64,000 nucleotides of DNA from assembly GCF_900100365.1 (NCBI RefSeq), contig NZ_FNKU01000001.1, forward strand, positions 2,418,001 to 2,482,000, given 5' to 3'. This stretch comes from Pseudomonas cannabina (GTDB lineage Bacteria > Pseudomonadota > Gammaproteobacteria > Pseudomonadales > Pseudomonadaceae). The notes beneath the pieces are model-generated. The model was not told where the DNA came from. It was given only the letters and a program-made list of their open reading frames with translations, and did not search any database. Position 1 is the first letter of the stretch, and the number at the start of each line of letters is the position of its first letter. Position numbers and translations under genes: made by a program. Of this stretch, positions 38,147 through 48,014 are shown one piece after another.

Positions 38147-39262
38147 ATGAACACTGCATTGAATGCCCTGCTCCCCAGTCTGATCCTGTTGGGAACCAGC
38201 TATAGCGCTGCGGCTTACTCCGAAGAACCGGACGACACACCGAGCAACGATTGTTATTGGGTTTCCTCACCGGGAATAAAGGATTACCGGCGCGACATCG
38301 GCACGCTCTACGTCCCGAAAGACGCCGCAGTGGGTACATTTATCGGCAGCATCGACATGCTTAACGCCACACCAGACCAGGCAGGCCTGGAAGCGGCGTG
38401 CAAAAATGACGGCACGGCGCTTCTGGAATTCAACGCAACGGCAACGGCTCCGATCTTTTCTGGCACGGTGGAGCCTATAAACGGGGAAGACCTCACAGGC
38501 AAGATACTGCAAACCAATATTCCGGGCGTCGGGGTGCGGGTAAGACTGGAGTTTCCGTATGACAGGAACTGCCCCAATTGCTTCACGCCTGTAGGTGGCA
38601 GCGCCTCCGTTCCGTTCATCGGCCTCAACGACCACGAGAAAATGCTCACGAGCCTGCGTTTCCTTCATCTGAACAACTACGTCACGCTGGTCAAGACCGG
38701 ACCGATTCCCTCCGGACCCAATGTGCTCAATGGCAGTGAACTGTTCTCCGCAAGCGTGACAACGCTTGGCAGGATCATGAAGTTCGGGCTAACCGGCACA
38801 ATACTTCAGGCACAGTGCAGCGTCGGTGCAGATCCGATCAGTGCCGACCCGGTGCAGTTGGGTGAATGGGACAGCGCTGACTTCACCGGTCCCGGCTTCA
38901 CCACACCTGCGGTACCCTTCAGTATTGCACTGAGTAACTGCGAGACGTACACGGGAGCGGGCTTCGTGGCAACGGCGCATATCCAGCTCGACGGTGTCGA
39001 AGGCTCGGTCCCCGAGGGCCCTGTCGGCAACGGGGTTTTCACCCTGACCAGCGATTCGGACGCCAAGGGCATGGGGATTCAGGTTCTCAAAGGTGATGGA
39101 GTCACGCCCATGGAGTTGCAGACCGAAGTGCCAATCATGGCGATCACACCCGGTAACGTTGTGCTGAACTTCTACGCCCGCTTCTATCAGACACAGGCCA
39201 GCAGCGCGATCCGGCCGGGCAAGGCCAAAGGGGCTCTCAGCTTCACGATGACCTACAAGTAG
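38147..39262 (+). CDS. Fimbrial tip adhesin/minor subunit
   Basis: A 371-aa protein with signal peptide (MNTALNALLPSLILLGTSYS), an N-terminal domain with its own Cys pair (DCYW, EAACKNDG; and NCPNCF) and a C-terminal pilin domain (LQAQCSVGADPISA, SNCETYTG, ALSFTMTYK). This two-domain layout is that of tip adhesins; the ligand is unknown. Last gene of the operon, 47 bases after the usher. Confidence 0.87.
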   Translation: MNTALNALLPSLILLGTSYSAAAYSEEPDDTPSNDCYWVSSPGIKDYRRDIGTLYVPKDAAVGTFIGSIDMLNATPDQAGLEAACKNDGTALLEFNATATAPIFSGTVEPINGEDLTGKILQTNIPGVGVRVRLEFPYDRNCPNCFTPVGGSASVPFIGLNDHEKMLTSLRFLHLNNYVTLVKTGPIPSGPNVLNGSELFSASVTTLGRIMKFGLTGTILQAQCSVGADPISADPVQLGEWDSADFTGPGFTTPAVPFSIALSNCETYTGAGFVATAHIQLDGVEGSVPEGPVGNGVFTLTSDSDAKGMGIQVLKGDGVTPMELQTEVPIMAITPGNVVLNFYARFYQTQASSAIRPGKAKGALSFTMTYK

Positions 39263-39272
39263 CAATGCGCCG

Positions 39273-39295
39273 TGGACTGCCAACCTGGCGGTCCA
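39273..39295. terminator. Hairpin between convergent genes
   Basis: TGGACTGCCA / TGGCGGTCCA with a 3-base loop (one G-T pair), located between the convergent ends of the adhesin gene and the beta-module gene at 39304. No T run follows, so intrinsic termination is uncertain. Confidence 0.5.
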
Positions 39296-39303
39296 TGACA
39301 TCC

Positions 39304-40786
39304 TCAGGCATACAACGTGGGTCTGAGCGCAGGGAAAGGCTGCCAGGAGAGCGTCTGGTCGAAACTCACACGCACCCGGATATCCAGCTGAGTGCCGATC
39401 TTGAATGCCTGCAAATCCGTTTTGCTGATAACACCTGCGTCGATTTTATCGTCCACCCGCGGCACCGGGTATTCATCCAGAACGCCAATGATCAACAACT
39501 CATTATCAGCACTGCTGACACCCTGCACCTCGATGGTGAGGAACTGGTCAGTGCCCATGAATGACCAACTGTCGAGTGTGAACCGTGCGTAGCCTCCCTC
39601 GGCAATGTCCTGCAGGCTCAGACGCCCCCCGGAGACCTTGTCACACTGCACGACCGGAAAGCCTGTCATGCCCATGATACTCAGCGTATGCCGGTCCGAA
39701 AGATAAGGCGGGTCGGCGCTTTTTTCGAATACCTCATAATAAACGGGGATCGACTTGCCGAAATGCTGGGCAATCTGTGTGGAAGGAATGTTGAACAGTC
39801 TCGAGTCTGCTACCTCCGTAAGAAAGGACCCCACACTGCCGGGCTCGGCCCATTGGACGCGGACGGTGTCACCGGGAACAATCACGGCAGTCTCAGGTAC
39901 CAATACCACGGCGCCCTGATAGGCATCCAACGGATCGAGCGTACTGGCGCTTGCCGAGCCTGAGGCCTTCTGAACCCGCGGGGGGGGGGGGCAGCACACG
40001 CGGTACTGGCTGAGCACACACCAGCAGCGAAACAGCCAGCGCACGGGGCCCGGCATTCCCCGAGCGATCCTTCAACCTGTAGGACACATAACGAATGCCA
40101 TCGCCACTCTCGAGAACCACTTGCTTGTCGAAGGCAATATTGATCGCGCTACCGATATCGGACGCTTCAAGTGTCAGGGTTCCGGTGTGCTCCGCTCCCG
40201 TCGGCGTACTGCTCCAGTACCAGATAATGAGATCCCCGGCGCTCGGCGAAAAATATGCGGGCACTTCGGCCAGCACGGTGTTGCCATGAGTGTCCAGCCA
40301 GGCCGCGGTAAGACCGTCCCTGATGATTTCTTCCGGAAAAATCAGTGCCCCTTCGTCTTCGAATACCGGTGCCGTTTTATCAATGACAAAGGCCAGTGTT
40401 TCGGATTCGGTCTGCACCTGATTGGCGGTCTCGACGCTATAACGCAGTCGATGCTGGCCTTCGCCAAGGTAATGCTGCTCGATCATAATGAACAGATCGA
40501 CAGGCTGTACAGGTTCGGTCCAGACCTTCTCCTCCAGCAGCACGTCATTCCAGTACACGCGCAAATACTCAGGGCTTACCGGGGTGGGCTCGGAGTTTTG
40601 CCACATGAGAAAATCGACCCGCAACGGTACGAGCCACGCACTGCTGGGAAGCAGATTGGGTTCACCGCCGGGCACGTCAGGCAGGAGTTCGGCGATCACA
40701 GGCGGCGCAAGGAGCATGCTCTTGCGTCTTGAAGCCGGCCAGAAGAGGATTCTGATCCGTTCGATCCACTTTGAAATGACAGACAT
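39304..40786 (-). pseudogene. Beta-module protein frameshifted at a C12 tract (phase-variable or broken)
   Basis: Two overlapping frames encode parts of one protein. The upstream part (start Met at 40786 with GGAGG upstream) reads MSVISKWIERIRILFWPASR to PVPRVLPPPP and then meets 12 C at 39991-39980 and runs into a false tail ending at 39893. The downstream part resumes as RVQKASGSASASTLDPLDAY and continues to 39304. With 11 C the two join as one 493-aa product. The C-terminal module matches the 26486 gene (RLFNIPSTQIAQHFGKSIPV). No signal peptide. It could be phase variation, decay or a sequencing error. Confidence 0.82.
39980..39991. repeat. Homopolymer tract G12 (C12 in the gene)
   Basis: A run of 12 G on the plus strand inside a coding sequence, at a Pro-rich linker. 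Such tracts slip during replication. The current length is one base too long for the open frame. Confidence 0.9.
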
Positions 40787-40948
40787 GAGCCAGGCCTCCA
40801 ACAGGAGAAAGCGGTGGCCGACCCGTTTGCCGACCGCCATGCCCGTCAGTTAACACCCTGTTTTTTTTTGCGGATACTGGCACAAGTGATAGGACCGTTG
40901 GCGCATCAGCGCCATCGATCAAGCATCAGCCCCCCCGCTTCGCTGTCG

Positions 40949-43147
40949 CTACCAGCTGTAACGCAAGCCTGCACTGGCGCCCCAAGGCTGCTCGATGGCA
41001 TCGCCATTGCTGTAATCGAAATCAGCATGCAACTGCAGGTTGTCAGACAACGACACCGAAACGCCCGCCCCCAACTCGCCACGGGAACCGGAGAGGTCGT
41101 TATTGAAGACGTTGTCGTTGACCTTGACCTCGTTCCTGTTGACGAATTCGTGAGCCACGGCAACCCGCACGTAAGGTTGCAGCGTACGCCCCTGGCCCAG
41201 ATCGAAACTGCGCCCCGCCGTCGTACCGACCTTGCCGAGCAGCGACCGGCTGCGGTCACCCTCAGCGCGCATACCGTTGTCCAGTGCGTAGTCCTTGCCC
41301 TGAACGACCAGGCCCGCCAGCTGGGTGTAGGGTTCGAGAAAGTAGCCGTTGTCCAGTTTGATGTGCCGACCCAGCTCCAGCGATGCACCAACACCCAGAT
41401 TGTCGTAGTTGCCGCGCGTGCGGGAACCATCGCTGAGATTGACTCTGGCCTTGTTTTTGAACTGATTGAGTTTGATAACGCCATCGACGTAGTAGCCACT
41501 CTCGCTGTCCAGCCATGTGCTGTAAGCGCCCAGCGAGTAGCTGTCGACCTTGCCACTGGCACCGTGATCCAGGCTGAGGTCGGACGAGCTCTGCCCGATC
41601 ATGACACCCGCCAGCCATTGTCCCGACCCCACAGGCAGCTTGCCATCTGCGCCGAGAGCAACACCGTTCTGAACCTGCTGATATCCGAAGCCCGAGGCGT
41701 CGGCCACATTGAATTTGTTGCCGTAGGTCCTTATCCAGCCGCCGGAACGGGCCTCGTCCATGCGCAACTCACCCATGCGCGAACGCAACGTGCTCAACTC
41801 CCCATACCAGACCGTAGGCGCCGTGTTGAACAATGCCATGACAGTCTGGGCGCCCGGGCTGATGGTCCGGGTGGCGGTATCCAGATACCAGTCGTTGTCG
41901 CCCTGTTTGATCAGGTCATAGGACCAGGCGCCCAGATCCACTGCGCCGCCTGCGAGCGAAAAGCTGGCATCGCCAGCTGCCGCATGGACGATGTGCAAGC
42001 TGGTATCGCTGAGCGGATCGACACCCGTGCTACCGATGAGCACGGTATGACTGCCGGTCGCGCTGCCCGTGATGTCAAGAAAGTCAGTGGCCTTGCCACC
42101 GAAATTCACGTCCATCATGAATGTACCGTTCCCTGACAGGCTTGCAAGTGACAAGGTGTAAAACGAGGCTGCGTCGCCAAACCTGACCGACCCGCCGTCC
42201 ATAAACACTTCATTCACCTGACCGTTCTCGACCATCACCCACTGGCCTCGGCTACTGAGCGACAGTCTGGATACGTTCTCCAGGCGCCCGGTCAGGGTCG
42301 CGTCATTTTGCAGTGACAGACTGGCGGTACTGCCCGCACCCGCAGATACGTCACCCACCAGATGGCTGTTGTCCACGGTCATGCTGGCCGTTGAACCGTT
42401 GATCAACTCCAGTATCTTGCCGTTGCCGCCAATCAGCGTAGAACCATTGTTGACCCGAATATCGGCAGTCGCTGGCGCGCCGGTGGGCGTGCCGACGATC
42501 AGCGCCGACCCGGTGATACCTTCGACCCGGGTTGCTTCCAGGGTCAACAGATTGCTTGAAGGCACGCCCGGGTCAGCGCGCAAGCGCACGCCATATTGCT
42601 GCCCGGTGATGGTGCTGCCGGAGGCCTTCACCGTGGAGTCCCACATCTCCATGCCTCTGCCATTGGTGCCGGTGGCCGTTACTGAAGTGCCTTCCAGAGT
42701 CAGGTTACTGAGCGAGCCGGCATTTATCCCGCGATTCGTCGCCGTGATCGTGCTGCCGATGACGGTGGCCGTGGAACCGACCAGTCGCGCACTTTCATTG
42801 CCCATCCCCAGGCCATCCGCGCCACCTGTCAGCACACTGCCGACAATCAACGCATCTGCCCCGGTTAACGATACGGCTGACGAGCTTCTGCCCGCACTGA
42901 CCTGACTGCCAGTGAGCGTCAGCTGCGCCCCGGTGATCGTGGATATTTGCAGGGTGGTCGCGCCGTTGGCTGTCAGATTTCCGGTGCTCACAACCCGATA
43001 GCTGTCCAGCGGGCCTGTTGCATCGATGGTCTGCGGTGCATTGACAAGGATTTGCGCAAAGGCATGGCTGCCGGGCAGCAGAGGAGAGAGAAAAATAACG
43101 GTCTTCAATGTCCATGAAAGCGGACGCAGCACGGATGGAGCATTCAT
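40949..43147 (-). CDS. Type Va autotransporter (pertactin-like)
   Basis: A 732-aa secreted protein: signal peptide ending SHAFA, a passenger of beta-helix repeats (GSTATVIGSTITATNRGINA-type, residues about 30-400), a pertactin-like linker, and a C-terminal barrel of about 270 residues (SGGWIRTYGNKFNVADASGF, VGASLELGRH, GKVGTTAGRSFDLGQGR) ending in the aromatic LRYSW. The barrel exports the passenger to the cell surface. The passenger carries no recognisable enzyme or RGD motif, so adhesion is the likely role. It lies between two beta-module genes on the same strand. Confidence 0.92.
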   Translation of the reverse strand: MNAPSVLRPLSWTLKTVIFLSPLLPGSHAFAQILVNAPQTIDATGPLDSYRVVSTGNLTANGATTLQISTITGAQLTLTGSQVSAGRSSSAVSLTGADALIVGSVLTGGADGLGMGNESARLVGSTATVIGSTITATNRGINAGSLSNLTLEGTSVTATGTNGRGMEMWDSTVKASGSTITGQQYGVRLRADPGVPSSNLLTLEATRVEGITGSALIVGTPTGAPATADIRVNNGSTLIGGNGKILELINGSTASMTVDNSHLVGDVSAGAGSTASLSLQNDATLTGRLENVSRLSLSSRGQWVMVENGQVNEVFMDGGSVRFGDAASFYTLSLASLSGNGTFMMDVNFGGKATDFLDITGSATGSHTVLIGSTGVDPLSDTSLHIVHAAAGDASFSLAGGAVDLGAWSYDLIKQGDNDWYLDTATRTISPGAQTVMALFNTAPTVWYGELSTLRSRMGELRMDEARSGGWIRTYGNKFNVADASGFGYQQVQNGVALGADGKLPVGSGQWLAGVMIGQSSSDLSLDHGASGKVDSYSLGAYSTWLDSESGYYVDGVIKLNQFKNKARVNLSDGSRTRGNYDNLGVGASLELGRHIKLDNGYFLEPYTQLAGLVVQGKDYALDNGMRAEGDRSRSLLGKVGTTAGRSFDLGQGRTLQPYVRVAVAHEFVNRNEVKVNDNVFNNDLSGSRGELGAGVSVSLSDNLQLHADFDYSNGDAIEQPWGASAGLRYSW

Positions 43148-43397
43148 GACGATGCATTACCTTGAGGTAAACCTGGTTGAACCCCGTGACGACTGCCCGA
43201 AAGCGGTCTCGGGAGAGAGGCCGAAAGACTACGGGGATCCAACCGAATGCTCTGTAGGACGTTTCCTATGTAAACGTAGGGAGGTTCTGACAGCAGAGGA
43301 TCGTCGGGAAAAATACCAATAAGCGTAGGTCACATGACCCGGTACGCGCCGGCCTTCCTAAACCGTTTGGGAGCAACCTGAGCCTGCTTATACCCGA

Positions 43398-43429
43398 CAG
43401 GGTGCCTGCGGCGTACCGCAGGCACCCTG
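43398..43429 (-). terminator. Strong hairpin after the split beta-module gene
   Basis: A perfect 14-bp stem (CAGGGTGCCTGCGG / complement) with a CGTA loop, 15 bases past the stop at 43445 on the minus strand. No T run follows on either strand, but stem strength suggests a transcription stop or mRNA end protector. Confidence 0.6.
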
Positions 43430-43444
43430 AACCGGCGACCTTCC

Positions 43445-45520
43445 TTACTTTTTCTTCGGTTTACGTGACTTGAGCACGATAGGACACGCCCCAACTGCGT
43501 CGTACATCCCTACCCGGGCAGTGGTCTCCAATGAGGTAACGGTTTCGCCTCCCATGATGAAGGAGTACTTGATCCTCGCGCTACCGTTCGTGCCGTGGCC
43601 TGAAGGATCATAGGTGGGCAGGATATGTACATCGTAGGGCGTGACCAGCCAGGTGAAACCGGTAGCCGGATGGTCGGCTCCCAGCACGATAGCCTCGTCT
43701 TTTTGAGTGCCCGGAATAAGAGCGTCGCCTGTAGTTCCTGTAGAGGCGTACCAGTGCAAAGTAACAGTCTCACCGTCCGACAGATATTCCGAAAGATCCG
43801 GAACGCGGACCCGTATCCCCGGCTCACCCGTGGCCGGATTTCCGATGCCGTTGGCGAAAAGTGAATCGCAGTTCAGCCAGCCACTTGCACTGGTGCCCTC
43901 GAAGAGCGGTGCGTCCGGGGTGATGACAATGGCGCTTACGTCGACCAGAGTCTCCTTCGAGTGCTGAGTGTTTGCTGAACCGGGCGCATGGATGCGGTAA
44001 TGAACCGGCAAATCAACGCGATTACCTTCCGCAAAGATATCATCCCAGGGTATTTCAACCTCACGATCGGAACCCTCTGCGTCTGAAGGCAGTACGGTGT
44101 AGGTGGCCGATGAAGTGAGCCTTGTGCCCCAGTAGAAATCGATCATTTCATCCGGCTGAAGATCGCTATACAGCTTGAAAAGGACCCTGGCAGCCTCGCC
44201 TTTATCCGCTGCTGTCAGGACGTTCGCTGAATCGGAAGTCTTGCCACGGACCTCGACCAGCGGCAACGCATCGTTGACCGGATCCGGCTATACAGGATCG
44301 ATTATGGGATCAGGTCCGATAGTGGAGAAATTGACATTGACGCTGATGCTTTTCACTGCGGAAGGGAGAATGCCACGCAGGATTCGATAACTCACATTAG
44401 TAGCCTGGTCACCGCCAGTCGCTAAATTGTATTGAGCACGCAGAACCTCATCAGGGACCCTGATCAAAATCGGAAACTCTGGATAGCTGCCGACTTCCTC
44501 GGATCTCAGCACTTCTGCGCCCCAGGTGACTTCGATACGGTCGGTCGGCTTCCAGTTATCGAACGACTTGATCGATACCTGGACCCCGATTCCTGCGTCA
44601 GGCAGGTCGATCAAGGTATCCTTTTCTGCCAATGGCACGACGGGGTCTTGCAGGTTGTCGGGCAACAGTCCTAGCGCTACGTCTATGCGCTTGTAGTTGG
44701 AGAGCGGAGTGCGGTTGGTGGCCTTGTCCATCAGAAAGTAGGCAACGTAGTAGGCATCGTCCCTGGATGCTTCAATGACCGTAACCGGGAATGCCACCGT
44801 ATTGTTCGTCGAGCTGGCCAGGTGAACGACGCCGACCGGATCCGGCAGATCTTCGGGTTTTTCGGGCAACGGAGTGCCAACATAATAGTAAGCTACCCTG
44901 TGATCAGGCGCCCAGTCGTCATAGTCAGGCAGCGTGCCGACCAGGCCGCCTGGATGTGCATCCAGATAATCCTGGGTCAACTGATCTGTATCCAGCATCA
45001 TCTGCCCTGGCTCAGAATGCCCGCCCGGCGGCGTGGTATCGACGATCAGGTTGATCGACGGGCTGGTGGTCTGTTGATCATTCGGTTGTCTGATCCGGTA
45101 GCGCAAACTGTAAGTACCGTCTGCAGGCTTTTCCAGGCCTTGCATTAAACTGCTCAACGGAATCTGGATTTTCTTGGGAAAGGTGCCAGGAGCCACCGGT
45201 GCGGTAACGATATCGCTAAACACCTCGTTAAACGCGTCGTTATCCGCCGCTGCACCGATAGCCCAATCGATGAAAAAAGTATCGGAGTCGCCCGCATCAG
45301 TGACCAGTCCTGCCCACTGAAGCAAGGTGACCTCAAGAAACTCACCGAGCAAGACATCCTTGTTCAGCGTTCCATCGGCAAGGTCCACAACGCCCGTCAC
45401 CTCTGCCAGAGCAAGGTCTGCGTCGAGCTCTGAATCGGCTCCACTGCCCGCCAGCCCATGGGCGATACGCTCTTTTTGATTGCCATCTAAAGCCGCTGTT
45501 GTTTTTGAATCGACCATCAT
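43445..45520 (-). pseudogene. Beta-module protein split by an in-frame TAG
   Basis: One reading frame of 691 codons interrupted only by TAG at 44290-44288. Upstream part: MMVDSKTTAALDG to STIGPDPIIDPV. Downstream the same frame continues PDPVNDALPLVEVRGKTSDS to SRKPKKK at 43445. A single CAG-to-TAG change would explain it. The protein is made of repeated beta domains with motifs such as PLSNYKRIDVALG and DGETVTLHWYAS, like the proteins at 26486 and 39304; no signal peptide. AAAGGAG precedes the Met at 45520. A restart at 44266 would give the 273-aa C-terminal piece. Confidence 0.8.
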
Positions 45521-45925
45521 AAGCACTCCTTTGCTATCCGATTGCCGCCCTTGTTTGTGCAGAAAACGTAAGGGCGGATTGATCATGCACCCAGGGTCTG
45601 TTGCCGTTGCATCGCGAGCCGATGCAACGGCAACAGACCCTGGCCTTCTCAACGAGAATTTGTCTGCCAGCACCGGCCATCCAGGCCAGTAGCCCGTTCG
45701 ATTAAACGGCAGTTGCGCCACACGGGATACTGTCAGAACTACCAGGGCGCTTCGCAGGGCACACTCGATAAGCGACTCGTATCAATCCCGATACATTTAT
45801 GACATGCCCCCGACATTCGTTCACGCCACCCTACCGCCGAGCCTCCCGGCGAAGTAGCATGAGGGGCAGCGTTGATCTTCAACAGCGGCCAGTCCATGGC
45901 GGCACAAGCAGGCGACAGACGTATT
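45521..45925. other. Divergent intergenic region with two hairpins
   Basis: No gene. It separates the minus-strand beta-module gene from the plus-strand response regulator. A hairpin CCGCCCTT/AAGGGCGG spans 45545-45577 and a 24-bp perfect hairpin spans 45591-45643. Promoters for both directions must lie here; I cannot place them. Confidence 0.6.
45591..45643. repeat. Perfect 24-bp inverted repeat
   Basis: Arms CCAGGGTCTGTTGCCGTTGC then ATCG (45591-45614) and the exact complement at 45620-45643, loop CGAGC. There is no T run. It lies about 70-120 bases upstream of the beta-module start, in its 5' region. Confidence 0.85.
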
Positions 45926-46675
45926 ATGCAAGCACTTCCCGACACCACCCTTGATGCCACATCGACCGATCAGCGCTGGAGCGTTCGCGCGCTGATTGTC
46001 GATGACGATGTGGCCATTCGAGAACTGCTTTGCGACTACTTGACGCGCTTCAACATCAACGCTCGCGGCGTGACCGACGGTACACAGATGCGTCAGGCAC
46101 TCACCGATGAAACCTTCGACGTGGTGGTGCTGGACCTGATGCTACCCGGTGAAGACGGCCTGTCGCTGTGCCGCTGGCTGCGCAGCACCTCGGACATCCC
46201 GATCCTCATGCTGACCGCCCGCTGCGAACCGACTGACCGGATCATCGGCCTGGAACTGGGTGCTGACGATTACATGGCCAAGCCGTTCGAGCCGCGCGAG
46301 CTGGTTGCGCGTATCCAGACCATCCTGCGCCGGGTACGCGACGAACGCAGTGATCAGCGCACGACCATTCGCTTCGACGCCTGGCGCCTGAACAGTGTGT
46401 TGCGTCAACTGACAGCTGCCGATGGTCTGGTGGTGCCGCTATCCAACGCCGAGTTTCGCCTGTTGCGCGTGTTTCTCGAACGACCGCACAGGGTACTGAG
46501 CCGCGAGCAGTTGCTCGATGCTGCCCGCGGCCGCTCGATAGAGGCGTTCGACCGCAGTATTGACTTGCTGGTGTCGCGCTTGCGTCAGAAACTGGGTGAC
46601 GACCCGAAGAATCCGCAGTTGATCAAGACCGTGCGCGGTGAAGGCTATCTGTTCGATGCCAGGGAGCTGGGTTGA
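45926..46675 (+). CDS. OmpR-family response regulator
   Basis: A 249-aa regulator. Receiver domain with ALIVDDDVAIRELL, phospho-Asp in VVVLDLMLPGEDG and Lys in YMAKPFEPRE; winged helix with LSNAEFRLLRVFLERPHRVL and RSIDLLVSRLRQKLGDDPKN. It pairs with the kinase whose start overlaps its stop. I chose the Met at 45926, where homology to the family begins soon after; the ribosome site is weak. The signal and targets are unknown. Confidence 0.92.
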   Translation: MQALPDTTLDATSTDQRWSVRALIVDDDVAIRELLCDYLTRFNINARGVTDGTQMRQALTDETFDVVVLDLMLPGEDGLSLCRWLRSTSDIPILMLTARCEPTDRIIGLELGADDYMAKPFEPRELVARIQTILRRVRDERSDQRTTIRFDAWRLNSVLRQLTAADGLVVPLSNAEFRLLRVFLERPHRVLSREQLLDAARGRSIEAFDRSIDLLVSRLRQKLGDDPKNPQLIKTVRGEGYLFDARELG

Positions 46676-47706
46676 TTCGCAGGTTCGACACACTGTTTGC
46701 GCGGCTGTTTGGCGGCGCACTGTTGGCCATTCTGCTGGCGCACCTGCTGGCCTTCATCTGGTTCACGCAGTACGGCATGCGCCCCATGCCACCGCCCAGG
46801 CCTGACTTCGACCCTGCGCACAGCCAGTTCGATGACAGACCGATGCACAGGCCACCGATTCTGGGGGGGCCGGCGATCGTGCTGCTCTTTCAGTTCATTA
46901 CCATGATCATCGCCGCGTGGTATGGCGCCAAGGCACTCAGCCGTCCGATACAGCGACTCAGTGAAGCTGCCGAGCGCCTGAGTGAAGACCTCGACAGCCC
47001 GCCACTGGAAATCAGCGGCCCCAGGGAGGCGCGTCAGGCCGCGCAGACGTTCAACCTGATGCAAAGCAAAGTGCGCGAACAGATGCAGCAACGCGGACGC
47101 ATGCTGGCGGCAGTCTCGCATGACCTGCGTACCCCGCTGTCGCGGCTCAAACTGCGCGTCGAGCAGATCGAGGAGCCAAAACTTCATGGGCAGATGACCC
47201 AAGACCTTAACGACATGATCAGCATGCTCGATGCCACGCTCGCCTACCTCAATGAACATCGGCGAACCGAAGGCTTGCAGCAGTTTGATCTGCAGGCGCT
47301 GATCGAGTCGCAGGCCGAAAATGCCCAGGACAACGGCGACGACGTGCAGTACGAAGGGCAGTGCAAACCCCTTAGGACACAACCGATGGCGCTGCGCTCG
47401 TGCCTGCAGAATCTGGTCGACAATTCGCTGCGCTATGCAGGCAGCGCGCACATCGTGATTGAGGACAGCGCAGACCGCGTGCGCGTGTCGGTGGTTGACC
47501 ACGGACCGGGCATTGCACCCGAGTTTCACGAGACGGTGTTTGAACCGTTCTATCGCATGGAGAGTTCGCGCAATCGCAACTCCGGCGGCATCGGCATGGG
47601 CATGAGTATCGCCCGCGAGGCTGCGCGACGCATCGGCGGGGAGTTGTCGCTTGCGCAGACCCCAGGCGGCGGTCTGACGGCAATCCTTGACCTGCCGCGC
47701 CTTTGA
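46672..47706 (+). CDS. Sensor histidine kinase partner
   Basis: A 344-aa kinase starting at TTG 46672, overlapping the regulator stop as TTGA, with AGGGAG 6 bases upstream. Two membrane helices (about 12-30 and 65-85) flank a short proline-rich periplasmic loop (PMPPPRPDFDPAHSQF, RPMHRPPILGGP). HAMP, HisKA (AAVSHDLRTPLSRLKLRVEQ) and HATPase (DNSLRYAG, DHGPGIAPEF, GIGMGMSIARE) domains follow. The tiny His/Pro/Asp-rich loop suggests sensing of a small cation or envelope state; that is inference. Confidence 0.92.
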   Translation: MIRRFDTLFARLFGGALLAILLAHLLAFIWFTQYGMRPMPPPRPDFDPAHSQFDDRPMHRPPILGGPAIVLLFQFITMIIAAWYGAKALSRPIQRLSEAAERLSEDLDSPPLEISGPREARQAAQTFNLMQSKVREQMQQRGRMLAAVSHDLRTPLSRLKLRVEQIEEPKLHGQMTQDLNDMISMLDATLAYLNEHRRTEGLQQFDLQALIESQAENAQDNGDDVQYEGQCKPLRTQPMALRSCLQNLVDNSLRYAGSAHIVIEDSADRVRVSVVDHGPGIAPEFHETVFEPFYRMESSRNRNSGGIGMGMSIAREAARRIGGELSLAQTPGGGLTAILDLPRL

Positions 47707-47745
47707 CCCCTGTGTACCGCGACTCGTACATGTACCCGATGTCCG

Positions 47746-47770
47746 TGTGGGAGTGAGCTTGCTCACGAGG
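47746..47770. repeat. REP element (GAGCTTGCTC type)
   Basis: GTGTGGGAGTGAGCTTGCTC then ACGAG, with a GTGAGC/GCTCAC stem. It is a common Pseudomonas REP downstream of genes, here 40 bases after the kinase stop. Confidence 0.75.
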
Positions 47771-47808
47771 AAGTTGGTGCAGACGCTGAAGATCTACTGA
47801 TGACTATT

Positions 47809-47837
47809 GTGCCGATGCTCCGCGTCGGCATGCCGTT
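47809..47837. repeat. REP-like palindrome (GCTCCGCGTC type)
   Basis: TGTGCCGATGCTCCGCGTCG then GCATGCCGT. Same family as 3909-3936 and 4303-4332, including the GCATGCCGTTC tail. Confidence 0.65.
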
Positions 47838-48014
47838 CAATCAGTGTCGTCAGTGCCATCGTGATAAAAAAAGCGCTTTCGTTTATGGGCAGTGATTATG
47901 AACGAGGCATGACGTTGTGTTGCAGCGTAGATCTGACGCAGCGCGTCCAGAACGCATGCCGGCTCGAAGCATCGGCATAATAGTGAGTCAGGTTTGTGTA
48001 TTAACGATAAGTGC

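Larger units (their letters stand above)
47707..48014. other. Intergenic region with REP elements
   Basis: No gene. It carries a REP of the GTGGGAGTGAGCTTGCTCAC type at 47746-47770 and a second palindrome at 47809-47837. It then holds a stretch (about 47845-47960, with CGTCAGTGCCATCGTGATAA) that resembles the sequence after copy B of the dispersed repeat near 60063-60180. Confidence 0.7.

Noticed and set aside
40861..40869. Run of nine T upstream of the 39304 gene
   Set aside because: Short and outside coding sequence; not strong evidence for a second phase switch.
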